This document shows, in pieces, positions 31,575-40,313 of a stretch of 41,231 bases of DNA (the first letter of the stretch is position 1; each line of letters opens with the position of its first letter). The position numbers were made by a program, and so were the translations under genes. Below the pieces are notes generated by a model, which saw only the letters and a list, made by a program, of their open reading frames with translations, ran no database searches and was not told where the DNA came from. The DNA comes from Candidatus Poribacteria bacterium (GTDB lineage: Bacteria; Poribacteria; WGA-4E; WGA-3G), in contig VYCT01000196.1 of the NCBI GenBank assembly GCA_009843785.1, positions 1 through 41,231 on the forward strand, written 5' to 3'.

Positions 31575-32813
31575 ATGCGCTTTTCACAATTCAGCAGGTC
31601 CTATATCGCCATTTTCGTTGGCATTATTGTCCTGACCCTTGCAGTCTCTTGGAACGGCATGGCACAGAACGGTAAATCCAGCCTTTCCGGTCGCGTTGTA
31701 GATACCGATGGAAACCCAGTTGCAAGGCTCGGTCTTGCCGTTAAACCGGTCGAAATGAACATGGGACAGGAGAAAGGGCCGCTCGCCCCTCTCGAATCTT
31801 GGCCACGGGCGATAACAGATGAAGAAGGGCGTTTCTCTATCACTAACATTGATCCGGTTTCATCGCGGTTGGTGATGTTTCCTGAACACGGTTCGCGTTT
31901 TGAGATTGTATCCATTCAAATTGGGGACTTGACTTTCCGTTATTATGAGGTGAGTGGTTTTGGTTTTCCGAACTGGTTAGGTCAGCTGACTTTTGCGATT
32001 GAACCCGGCACGTTCCTTGAAGATATAGTGGTCAAAGTGGAACCCCCGGCTATGCGAATCCGAGGACGCGTCTTGTTAAAGGATAGAACGCCGCTTGCCA
32101 ATGCGGAGATTGATCTTTTTATTCGAGACCGACGACGGCGTTATAAAGGTTTTTTCCCTTTTCGCCGCATTACTGGCGGAAGTAGTGGTCTTTCAGGAAG
32201 CCATACTTGGACTGATGCCCAAGGTTATTTTGTAACATATAATATAAGCAGTACCAGAGAATACTCGGTAGTGGTGAGATATGAAGGGGTGTCCGCTGAG
32301 TCAAGGTGGGTGCATCTTAAGAGAGGGGAACAATACGATAAATTCGTCTTGAGACTCAACGACTTGGATGAACACCGTGAGAACCGAAGCAAAAGAGAGA
32401 AGGCGCGGCAGGCGGTATGGATGATAAACCCTGAAAATGATCACGCTTACAAGAAAATCGCATGCGACAGTTGGGAGGACGCGAAAGCCAAAGCAGAAAA
32501 CGAGGGTGCTTATCTTGTTGCTATCAACGACGCATCGGAGCAGAAATGGCTGGAGGCGGTTTATCCAGAGAAAGCATTCTTTTGGATCGGGCTGCGTGTG
32601 CCAGAAAAAGGAGCATCATGGCAGTGGGACAGCGGTGAACCGCTTATTTACGTCAACTGGGGTGCCGCGGGCAGGCCTGATAGCATCACCGACGGCGTAG
32701 GAGAAATTCCCATCGCCCTCATTTTTGCCGCAAAGAAATGGATGGCAATTGATACCAATAGTCGATTACTGCCCGTTGTTAAACACGCAATTCTCGAAAA
32801 AGAACACTACTAA
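31575..32813 (+). CDS. Secreted protein: carboxypeptidase-regulatory-like domains plus C-type lectin-like domain (paralogue 1)
   Basis: The 412-residue exported protein has a signal peptide ending near MAQN, a carboxypeptidase-regulatory-like beta-sandwich (SLSGRVVDTDGNPVARL, EGRFSITNIDP), a second similar domain (IRGRVLLKDRTPLANAEI), a charged linker, then a C-type-lectin-like domain of about 120 residues. That last domain has AYLVAINDASEQKWL, FFWIGL, WQWDSGEPLIYVNW and a Gly-rich end. The usual EPN/QPD and WND calcium motifs are not clear, so sugar binding by calcium is doubtful. Few cysteines are present, so no classical disulfides. It has a paralogue directly downstream. Confidence 0.85.
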   Translation: MRFSQFSRSYIAIFVGIIVLTLAVSWNGMAQNGKSSLSGRVVDTDGNPVARLGLAVKPVEMNMGQEKGPLAPLESWPRAITDEEGRFSITNIDPVSSRLVMFPEHGSRFEIVSIQIGDLTFRYYEVSGFGFPNWLGQLTFAIEPGTFLEDIVVKVEPPAMRIRGRVLLKDRTPLANAEIDLFIRDRRRRYKGFFPFRRITGGSSGLSGSHTWTDAQGYFVTYNISSTREYSVVVRYEGVSAESRWVHLKRGEQYDKFVLRLNDLDEHRENRSKREKARQAVWMINPENDHAYKKIACDSWEDAKAKAENEGAYLVAINDASEQKWLEAVYPEKAFFWIGLRVPEKGASWQWDSGEPLIYVNWGAAGRPDSITDGVGEIPIALIFAAKKWMAIDTNSRLLPVVKHAILEKEHY

Positions 32814-32842
32814 CTACGCCTATGCTATAGGGGGATGTTCCT

Positions 32843-34177
32843 ATGAACGGTTTTCGTTTCGTACAACACACCTTTACATTGCTAACAGTGCTCATTGTGC
32901 TGAGTTTCACGTTCATATTCCATATCGCTGCTGAGGCGGCAGACGCGACTTTATCTGGACGTGTTATCACTGCAGAGGGTGAGCCAGTTGTGGGTGCATC
33001 TATAATGCTCCAAATATCAACAGCGGAAACTGATTTAGAAGGGCGGTTCACTTTCACCGAAATCACTCCAGGGCAAACGCGATTAAAGGTGCTGCGTAAT
33101 CCGATGATGGGAAAGGGTTCGTTTCGGGCAAACCACACTAAGATCCGAGCGATTAAGTTCGGGAGTGTGACATTCTACCCGCATGACTTTCATGATACAT
33201 CAAGGAGTGCTACTTTTTCTATTGAACCGGGGGCGGACATCAAGGACGTAAAAGTTATTATGGAACGTCAGTTGATTGTTCAAGGCAGGATCGTTTTCAA
33301 AAACGGTGAACCGTTTGCTAATATGCCCCTTAAAATTAACATTGATCATTTGGGATTGGACGGAACAGGTGGTGATTTTGGCTTTAACCGCCTCGTTCAG
33401 ACAGATGCAGATGGAAACTTCGTACACGCGACAAACACCCCGGGAATCTATGTGCTGTCCTGTAACCATCGCGGGCTTTCCGCAGCATCAGATCCTTTTA
33501 TCGTTGAAGCCGCCAAACCACATGAAACAGTGGTGTTGACACTTAATGGCAATGCCTCTGATCTTTCCGTGTCGCCGTCTGAGGAACCCAAAAGACAGCG
33601 TCGGCATTATCCATCAAATATTGCATACGTTCCAGGCGTGTGGATCATAAATCCAGCGAATGGACATGCCTACAAATGGATTGACTGCGAAGACCAAGCG
33701 GATGCCCAGGCACAAGCTGCTGTTGAAGAGGCACATCTGGTTACGATTACGACTGAGGCAGAGCAGATATGGCTTGAAGCCGTTTTCGGACACGGTCCGT
33801 ATTGGATTGGACTAACCGATGTCGAAAAAGAAGGTGAATGGCAGTGGGAAACTGGGGAACCTGTTATATACACCAATTGGAAAGAAGATAATGAGAATGA
33901 AAAATTTTTAAATGCCCAAGTTTTAATGGGACCGCCTGCTTTTCTTGAGTTTTTAGGGGTCAAAGGTGAGAAACAGTTTCGGGAGGAAGATGAGAGAGAT
34001 TTTGAAGAAGAACACAAAGACTTTGTTATTATGTCTGATTCGGGTTGGGACGCGGAGATAGGAAAATGGCAGACGGCCCATCCGGAAGCCGCACGCATGG
34101 CAATCCTTGAGAAAGACGGTATGCACTCCAAAGTACACGGTTTGTCTTTACCCAACATCGCACCAGAGGATCAGTAA
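32843..34177 (+). CDS. Secreted protein: carboxypeptidase-regulatory-like domains plus C-type lectin-like domain (paralogue 2)
   Basis: This 444-residue paralogue of the previous gene has a signal peptide ending near AEAAD, the same two regulatory-like domains (TLSGRVITAEGEPVVGASI, then IVQGRIVFKNGEPFANMPL), a linker, and a C-type-lectin-like domain (AHLVTITTEAEQIWLEAV, PYWIGL, WQWETGEPVIYTNWK). An extra Glu/Lys-rich insert of about 40 residues sits inside the lectin domain (FREEDERDFEEEHKDF), absent from paralogue 1. The two genes are 29 bases apart and on the same strand, so they are co-transcribed. Confidence 0.85.
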   Translation: MNGFRFVQHTFTLLTVLIVLSFTFIFHIAAEAADATLSGRVITAEGEPVVGASIMLQISTAETDLEGRFTFTEITPGQTRLKVLRNPMMGKGSFRANHTKIRAIKFGSVTFYPHDFHDTSRSATFSIEPGADIKDVKVIMERQLIVQGRIVFKNGEPFANMPLKINIDHLGLDGTGGDFGFNRLVQTDADGNFVHATNTPGIYVLSCNHRGLSAASDPFIVEAAKPHETVVLTLNGNASDLSVSPSEEPKRQRRHYPSNIAYVPGVWIINPANGHAYKWIDCEDQADAQAQAAVEEAHLVTITTEAEQIWLEAVFGHGPYWIGLTDVEKEGEWQWETGEPVIYTNWKEDNENEKFLNAQVLMGPPAFLEFLGVKGEKQFREEDERDFEEEHKDFVIMSDSGWDAEIGKWQTAHPEAARMAILEKDGMHSKVHGLSLPNIAPEDQ

Positions 34178-34282
34178 TGTGTTTATGCTTCTCGCTGGCC
34201 ACGTCTACGAGACTAAAAACGATACTGATGAAATACCCAAGCAAATAAACCCTACGGAACTAAAGAGAACACTATGTCGGTG

Positions 34283-34392
34283 AAAACCGAGAACCAAGGC
34301 ACGCAGCCTGAAACGAAGTGGAAGGCGACTCAACGAAAAGAAACCTGAAGGACCCCAATCCACCTGATCGAACCGCAAGGTAAATTAAAAAA
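34283..34392 (+). repeat. Start-proximal repeat upstream of the metallo-beta-lactamase gene
   Basis: AAAACCGAG and GTGGAAGGCGACTCAACG resemble AAAACCGAG and ATGGAGGGCGACTCAATAGCG of the 15.7-kb units. The region ends GAACCGCAAGGTAAATTAAAAAA before the ATG. It is a divergent member of the same family. The flanking 34178-34282 shows nothing else. Confidence 0.6.
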
Positions 34393-36222
34393 ATGAAGAC
34401 CCACTTTTCTCAACTCAGCGAACACCTACATGTCCACCATGGACATGTTAACACAGGCATTCTCCGTGATGGCGATCGCGCGCTGCTCATTGATCCAAGT
34501 GGTCCTACTTTTCATCTGACACTCGGAGAACTCGGTATCACAAACGCTGAGCAGATGCTCTTTACGCACCACCATCGCGATAATACACTCGGTTTCCCGA
34601 TAGCTAATAACGTCCGTGTTGGCGTGCCAGAGAAAGAGGTAGCATGGTTTGCCGAGGTTGAAACCTTTTGGAACAATCCACAATACCGATGGCACCTCTA
34701 CAACTACCATCCACACAATCTGATGCTTGCCGATGCTATCCGAGTGACAGATACGTATACTGAGGGTGCACAGATTAGGTGGGGTTCAGCATCGCTGACA
34801 GTCCTTGAAACACCGGGACATACCGATGGCAGTGTTTCCTACCTCATTGATGTTGATGGCAAACGCTTCGCCTTTACCGGTGATCTCATTTACGATGAAG
34901 GTCAGTTATGGGAACTTTATAGTTTACAGAAGGGACAGCAGACCAGCGACTATCACGGGTTCCTCGGTGCGCGGGATGAACTGAAGGCGAGCCTTGAAAA
35001 GGTGCGTCAGGCATCGCCAGCTGCGCTTATTCCCACGCACGGTGCTGTCATGGACAATCCGGACAGGGCAATTGACGCGCTTTTGGAACGGTTGGCGTAC
35101 TGCTACGATAAATATGTGGCGATTTCTGCGCTCCGGCACTACTTTCCGCAGCTTTTTGCCGAGTTTGAGGGGCATCCGGGTCACATGCCGATTCGAGAGG
35201 GCAAGCCTGCCCCTGAATTTTTACGTCATTTCGGCACAACGTGGATTATCATTTCCGAGAACGATGAAGCGTTCGTTATGGATTGCGGCTCACCGACTGT
35301 CATTAAACAGATTCAACAGTTACAAGCAGACAACGAAATTTCAGAAGTTACACAGTTTTGGGTAACGCATTACCACGACGACCACGTTAACGCTAACCCC
35401 GAATTTCAGGAAACTTTCCCTTGTGAAACGGTAGCAGATTCAGTTGTCGCAGCGGTCATCACAAACCCGATCGGTTTCCGACTCCCATGTATTTCGCCAG
35501 CTGTTACGCGGGTAGATCGCATCACACAGGACGGCGATTCTTGGCAGTGGAATGAGTTCACAATGACGGCTTACCATTTTCCGGGTCAAACCTATTATCA
35601 CGGTGGGCTGCTCGTTGAGGGACACGGCGTACGGATGTTCTTTGGGGGTGACTCCTTCACGATGGCAGGGATTGACGACTACTGTTCCGGCAATCGGAAT
35701 CTGCTCGGTGCGGATGTCGGTTACGAGAAGTGTCTACGTCTGATTCAGGAACTCAAGCCGACGCATATTTTTAACTGCCATGTCGATCCTGCTTTTGATT
35801 TTACCGATGCTGAGATTACGTGCATGCTTGATACACTCGCTGAGCGTGAGAAATGCTATACCGAACTTTTTCCATGGGACCACGCCAACTACGGTATGGA
35901 CGAACACTGGGTACGTTGTTATCCTTATGAACAAGAAGTTGCACCCGGCGGAACAGCACACTTGCGTGTGGAGATAACGAACCATTCGGACGAGCCGCGT
36001 ACAGCAACTGCGCGACCCATTCTTCCCGCATCGTGGGGTATGGAAATCGATCCCGGAGAGGCAACGGTTCTACCGAGAGCAGTCGGAGGCTTCGGTTTTT
36101 CTATTCCGATTCCACAACACTGCGAAACATTGGGACGAGTTGTTATACCTGTAGATATCACCTATAACGCACGTCCACTCGGTCAATTCCGAGAAGCGAT
36201 CTTTGTTTTCACTGGAGGTTAA
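34393..36222 (+). CDS. Large protein with two metallo-beta-lactamase domains
   Basis: This 609-residue protein has two MBL folds and a C-terminal beta domain. The first (about 1-230) has THHHRDNT where HxHxDH is usual, so the last ligand is Asn, plus TPGHTDG and FTGDLIYDEG and PTHGAVM. The second (about 275-490) has a complete THYHDDHVN, then FPGQTYYHGG, FFGGDSF and FNCHVDPA. The tail (about 510-609) looks like an immunoglobulin-type or alpha-mannosidase-like sandwich (PGGTAHLRVEITNHSDEP). No signal peptide is evident. The substrate is unknown. It starts an apparent operon with VOC, PhyH and a small secreted protein. Confidence 0.85.
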   Translation: MKTHFSQLSEHLHVHHGHVNTGILRDGDRALLIDPSGPTFHLTLGELGITNAEQMLFTHHHRDNTLGFPIANNVRVGVPEKEVAWFAEVETFWNNPQYRWHLYNYHPHNLMLADAIRVTDTYTEGAQIRWGSASLTVLETPGHTDGSVSYLIDVDGKRFAFTGDLIYDEGQLWELYSLQKGQQTSDYHGFLGARDELKASLEKVRQASPAALIPTHGAVMDNPDRAIDALLERLAYCYDKYVAISALRHYFPQLFAEFEGHPGHMPIREGKPAPEFLRHFGTTWIIISENDEAFVMDCGSPTVIKQIQQLQADNEISEVTQFWVTHYHDDHVNANPEFQETFPCETVADSVVAAVITNPIGFRLPCISPAVTRVDRITQDGDSWQWNEFTMTAYHFPGQTYYHGGLLVEGHGVRMFFGGDSFTMAGIDDYCSGNRNLLGADVGYEKCLRLIQELKPTHIFNCHVDPAFDFTDAEITCMLDTLAEREKCYTELFPWDHANYGMDEHWVRCYPYEQEVAPGGTAHLRVEITNHSDEPRTATARPILPASWGMEIDPGEATVLPRAVGGFGFSIPIPQHCETLGRVVIPVDITYNARPLGQFREAIFVFTGG

Positions 36223-36228
36223 AAACTT

Positions 36229-36648
36229 GTGCTAAACTTATCACATCCGACTGTTGACATCGCTATTACCTGTAGCAATTTTGCAGCATCGCTGGATTTC
36301 TATCACAACAAGTTGGGTTTTGAGATTGTGCTGGATCTGGAGATTCCAGACGACCTTGCACGCGATGTGAGGCTTGCACCGACCGGTTTTCGGCAGGTCC
36401 GTCTCAAGGCAGGCGACACGCTCATCAAATTGATGGATATCGAATCACCACCGCCGACACCAACAGGCGAGTTCTCAGCAGGTGTCCGCTGGCTCACCTT
36501 TTTTGTGGCGGATATTCAGCAGACCGTCAAAGACTTAAAACAGAACGGGGTTGAATTTCTATCTGAACCGATAAGCGCGCCGGATGCCGCGGGTGTCGCC
36601 TGCGCGCCGGATCCAGATGGTATTTTAATTGAACTTGTCCAAATATGA
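36229..36648 (+). CDS. VOC-family (glyoxalase/dioxygenase-fold) protein
   Basis: This 139-residue protein has the paired beta-alpha-beta-beta-beta modules of the VOC superfamily: VDIAITCSNFAASLDFYHNKLGFEIV and VRWLTFFVADIQQTVKDLKQNGVEFLSEP, ending with CAPDPDGILIELVQ, where the Glu is a typical metal ligand. A His is absent at the first ligand position (VDIAI), so one ligand may be altered. The GTG start lies 6 bases after the MBL stop, following a TGGAGG site. It overlaps ATG 36645 in the PhyH region. Confidence 0.85.
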   Translation: MLNLSHPTVDIAITCSNFAASLDFYHNKLGFEIVLDLEIPDDLARDVRLAPTGFRQVRLKAGDTLIKLMDIESPPPTPTGEFSAGVRWLTFFVADIQQTVKDLKQNGVEFLSEPISAPDAAGVACAPDPDGILIELVQI

Positions 36649-36656
36649 GGAGCATT

Positions 36657-37538
36657 ATGAAGACACTGACTGATTCCCAAATCCACAATTTTAACGAAAG
36701 TGGCTATCTTTTAATCGAAGATGCCCTTGCACGGGACGATCTGAACCCGCTCATTGCGGAGTTTGAAGAAATTGTTGATACGGGGGCATCACAACTCTAC
36801 GCGGAAGGTGAAATTGACTCCGAATTCAAGGCGGAAGGGTTTGACACCCGTTTGGCAAAGATTACGGCGCAGTCCCCAGTCGTGTTTCAGAAGGTGTTTA
36901 GCGGTGCGCACACAGGGCCCGCACTCTTTGAGCTACTCGTCAATCCGAAGCTCCTTGACATCGCAGAGTCGCTCGTCGGACCTGAGATTATGTGTCATCC
37001 AGCATACCGAGTCCGTCCGAAACTCCCTGAACATGACCGAACCCTCGTTCCATGGCATCAAGACGCAGGTTATATGGAGCCGAAATGCGATTCGGTTTTA
37101 CAACTCACAATCTGGATTCCACTGATAGATGCGACCGTCGAGAACGGCTGCATGGAAGTTATCCCGCATGTGCATCGGGACGGTGTTTTCCGCCATCGTT
37201 CCTCTGAACGTTTTTATCTTGAGATACCGGATGATGCATTGCCCGAAGTCGATCCGGTTGTGGTTCCTGTCAAGTTTGGCAGCGTTCTCCTGTTTACCAA
37301 TCTGACACCGCATCGTTCTATTCCGAATGTCAGCAACCAAGTCAGATGGAGCGTTGATTCACGCTATCAGGACGCGGCGAAACCGACTGGCTATCAACCG
37401 GAAGCAGGTTTTCTTGCACGGAGCCGTCTGCACCCTGAAGACGTTGTCACTACGCCTGAGGAGTTTAAACGGGTTCGCGATGAACATCAACCCGGTCCCG
37501 GTCCCAATCGGTGGGCAAAGGAGGACAAGGATGCGTAA
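36657..37538 (+). CDS. Phytanoyl-CoA dioxygenase (PhyH) family Fe(II)/2-oxoglutarate enzyme
   Basis: This is a 293-residue cupin-like hydroxylase. The facial triad is visible: VPWHQDAGYM gives HxD near residue 129, and LTPHRSIPN the distal His; the following RWSVDSRY holds the Arg that binds 2-oxoglutarate. The N-terminus has the family pattern FNESGYLLIEDALARDDLNPL. The start at 36657 (MKTLTDSQ) is preferred over 36645, because GAGGAG stands 7 bases upstream. It is co-transcribed with the VOC gene; the substrate is unknown. This family is especially abundant in Poribacteria (established knowledge). Confidence 0.9.
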   Translation: MKTLTDSQIHNFNESGYLLIEDALARDDLNPLIAEFEEIVDTGASQLYAEGEIDSEFKAEGFDTRLAKITAQSPVVFQKVFSGAHTGPALFELLVNPKLLDIAESLVGPEIMCHPAYRVRPKLPEHDRTLVPWHQDAGYMEPKCDSVLQLTIWIPLIDATVENGCMEVIPHVHRDGVFRHRSSERFYLEIPDDALPEVDPVVVPVKFGSVLLFTNLTPHRSIPNVSNQVRWSVDSRYQDAAKPTGYQPEAGFLARSRLHPEDVVTTPEEFKRVRDEHQPGPGPNRWAKEDKDA

Positions 37539-38022
37539 TTTCAAATGGTTATCCCCATTTTTCATTGTTCTGATCTTCCTCATAAGCGGGGCAACGCCGC
37601 CAGCTGAAAAACCTGAACCGAAAAATGTGGAACTCCACGGCAAAATCGTCTGCTTAGCGGAGGAGATGCACACACACTATACGGTTGAACTCTTCAATAA
37701 GCATGACCACCTATACGGTGTCAAGACTGAGGATGGGAAATACTACACGCTTTTACGGACATCGTTAGCGGAGGCACTCTTTGTTGACGAGCGGTTGCAT
37801 GAGAAAGACTTGGTCATCAGCGGTCGTGTCTTTCCGAGAACGCAATTGTTAGAGGTAACCCGTTTTCTGTCTATCCGCGATGGTGTTTTACATGACCTCT
37901 ACTACTACTGTGATACATGCTACATCCGCGCAGTCGCACCCAGAAATTGCGACTGCTGTCAGGCACCAGTTGTGTTAATTGAAAGACCCTTAAATGTTGA
38001 TTCCACAATACCATCACCGTAG
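37531..38022 (+). CDS. Small exported Cys-rich protein of unknown function
   Basis: The real start is the ATG at 37531, after AAAGGAGG and overlapping the PhyH stop by 8 bases; the track ORF starts far upstream in the PhyH gene. The 163-residue protein has a signal peptide (FKWLSPFFIVLIFLISGAT), a beta-rich body (VELHGKIVCLAEEMHTHYTVELF, GRVFPRTQLLEVTRFL) and a Cys-rich end YYYCDTCYIRAVAPRNCDCC, which may bind metal or form disulfides. The body resembles an OB-type fold (inference). No family recognised. Confidence 0.75.
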   Translation: MRNFKWLSPFFIVLIFLISGATPPAEKPEPKNVELHGKIVCLAEEMHTHYTVELFNKHDHLYGVKTEDGKYYTLLRTSLAEALFVDERLHEKDLVISGRVFPRTQLLEVTRFLSIRDGVLHDLYYYCDTCYIRAVAPRNCDCCQAPVVLIERPLNVDSTIPSP

Positions 38023-38266
38023 CGTAGGTTTTTAGAAGGTTATAGTAAAACCCGAAGATATGTGAACACCTTATAAAACACAAAATCATACGGAATTAGT
38101 CGTTTTGGACTTGAGAAAATTTTAAAACTTGATATTTATCGAATCCCTACTTGCGTCACGCTTCCACTTCCCCCGCCTGAGGAGGATTTAGCAGTTAATT
38201 ACAGGAAAATAATCTGTATCTTAGTACAGGTTGCGTCCCCCTAAAGGTAAAAGGAGAATCTTCATA
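38023..38266. other. Spacer before the WD40-cohesin gene
   Basis: This non-coding stretch ends in AAAAGGAG, about 12 bases before the ATG at 38267. I find no confident promoter, terminator or repeat. Confidence 0.35.
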
Positions 38267-40213
38267 ATGAAAAAATTTATTGTTTTCTATTTTATCGTTC
38301 TAATTCTGATACTGTTTTCTAATTTCCAGAATACATTCGCACAAGACTTTTCCTATACACCCCTTGAAGGACATACAAATAGTGTCCATAGACTTGTCTT
38401 CAGTCCTAACGGTAAAACCCTCGCAAGTGCGAGTGAAGATCGAACAATCCGCCTATGGGATGTCGCTACAGGCACACATAAATACACGCTCACAGGGCAT
38501 AACGCTTGGATTTCTTCTATAGCGTTTAGTCCGGATGGTAAAATACTCGCAAGTGCAGATTCAGAACATCGAATTCGCTTATGGAATGTCGCCACAGGAC
38601 AATATAGGGTAACCCTTGAAGGACATCAGGCTGGTGTAAGTAGTGTCGCATTCAGTCCAGACGGGGAGACACTCGCCAGCGCAGATTCAAATGCGAAAAT
38701 CCGCCTATGGGATGCTACAACAGGAATATACAGAGTGACACTTGAAGGACATACTAACACTATAGGTAGCATAAAGTTTAGTCCGGATGGAAAGACACTC
38801 GCAAGTGCTGATGCAGAAGGGAAAATTCGCCTATGGGATGCTACAACAGGATTTCATAAGCAAACCCTCACAGAACATACGCAACGCGTCTACAATATAG
38901 TGTTCATAGAAGATGGAAAAATACTCGTAAGCATGAGTACTGATAACACAATCCGTTTTTGGGATGTTGCCACTGGGCAGCACAAAAAATACTTTGAAAA
39001 TAATTTAAGTAATGTTACAATTAACGCAGCTGGAACAATGCTCGCAAGTAGAAGTTCACGCACAATCCATCTTTGGGATATAGCAACCGAAACTGAAATA
39101 GCGCGCCTTACCGGACATACGTCTGATGTATATAGTATAACGTTCAGTCCTAATGGAAAGATGTTAGCAAGTGGCGGTGCTGACCGTATTATTCGTCTGT
39201 GGAAACTTGAGACGCATGTAAATATTTCACCCTCAACTGTTGAAGTCCCCGCTGTCAGCGAACAATTTGATATTGATATAAACATTATCGGAGGAAAAGA
39301 CATTAGAGGCTATAAGATCACTATCCAATACGATAATACTTCCCTTCAGTATGTATCTCACACTCACAGCGATTATTTATCGGATGAAGTATTTGAAGGT
39401 CCGACAGTCAGTAAACAAGGGCAGGTTTCATTCAGCAACGCCTCACTTGCTGATGCCGGTAGTGGTGACGGGACACTCGCTACAATAACCTTTCAAGTTA
39501 TTTCACGGGCGGAATCTACTATCAGTTTATCGGCAATCCTGTCTAATAGCAATGGTGAAAGGATACCTTTTCTCGTTGTTTCCGGTAAAGTTATTGAACC
39601 GCCATGGGATGTCAATGGCGATGGAACCGTTGACATATTAGATTTATCTTTTGTTGCTGCGCGTTTCGGGCAGGAAGGCCAAATTGAAGCGGATATTAAC
39701 AGGGATGGCGTTGTAGACATCAAGGATTTAATTACAGTTGCCAGCGGAATGAATACAAAAGCAGCAGCACCTTTAGTACGCAATTCCTATAGGTTATTTA
39801 TGCCTTCAAGAGCAGATGTCCAACAGTGGCTTATACAAGCACAGCAACTAAATCTAACAGACGCAATATCACAACGCGGCATTCGCTTCCTACAACAATT
39901 TTTGGCAGCATTAACTCCGAAAAAAACAGCACTCTTGCCGAACTACCCGAACCCGTTCAACCCAGAGACATGGATACCGTATCAATTATCTGAACCAGCC
40001 GATGTGATGTTGACAATCTATACGATAGATGGCACAGTAGTACGCACCTTATCGTTAGGGTATCAACCTGTCGGTATCTATCAAAGTAAAAGTCGAGCAG
40101 CGTATTGGAATGGCAAAAACGCACTCGGTGAGCCTGTCGCAAGTGGTGTCTATTTCTATACGCTCACCGCAGACGATTTTTCCGATACGCGTAAGATGTT
40201 GATACGGAAATAA
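38267..40213 (+). CDS. Secreted WD40 propeller with cohesin-like, dockerin and FlgD-like sorting domains
   Basis: The 648-residue exported protein begins with a signal peptide ending NTFAQ. About 7-8 WD40 blades follow (about 30-325), with strongly repeated VAFSPDGKTLASA and IRLWDVATG units. Next is a cohesin-like domain (about 335-460; ISPSTVEVPAVSEQFDIDI), then a dockerin type I pair (DVNGDGTVDILDLSFVAARFG and DINRDGVVDIKDL), each with a complete calcium loop. The C-terminus (about 560-648) has NYPNPFNPETWIPYQL and ASGVYFYTL, the FlgD-Ig-like or Type IX-type tail. Start 38267 is chosen for its AAAAGGAG site. It probably is an extracellular surface or scaffold protein. Confidence 0.9.
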   Translation: MKKFIVFYFIVLILILFSNFQNTFAQDFSYTPLEGHTNSVHRLVFSPNGKTLASASEDRTIRLWDVATGTHKYTLTGHNAWISSIAFSPDGKILASADSEHRIRLWNVATGQYRVTLEGHQAGVSSVAFSPDGETLASADSNAKIRLWDATTGIYRVTLEGHTNTIGSIKFSPDGKTLASADAEGKIRLWDATTGFHKQTLTEHTQRVYNIVFIEDGKILVSMSTDNTIRFWDVATGQHKKYFENNLSNVTINAAGTMLASRSSRTIHLWDIATETEIARLTGHTSDVYSITFSPNGKMLASGGADRIIRLWKLETHVNISPSTVEVPAVSEQFDIDINIIGGKDIRGYKITIQYDNTSLQYVSHTHSDYLSDEVFEGPTVSKQGQVSFSNASLADAGSGDGTLATITFQVISRAESTISLSAILSNSNGERIPFLVVSGKVIEPPWDVNGDGTVDILDLSFVAARFGQEGQIEADINRDGVVDIKDLITVASGMNTKAAAPLVRNSYRLFMPSRADVQQWLIQAQQLNLTDAISQRGIRFLQQFLAALTPKKTALLPNYPNPFNPETWIPYQLSEPADVMLTIYTIDGTVVRTLSLGYQPVGIYQSKSRAAYWNGKNALGEPVASGVYFYTLTADDFSDTRKMLIRK

Positions 40214-40313
40214 AGTCACCTAAGGGAAAATCTTGAATTCTAAGTTTTCAACTTTGTCTGATAAATCATTTCTTAATACGATCGCTTTACTTAGGATAAC
40301 AGAGGTTAATAAT

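Noticed and set aside
36645-36656. PhyH start at ATG 36645
   Set aside because: The ATG at 36657 has GAGGAG at a proper distance; 36645 lies inside the upstream stop with no such site.
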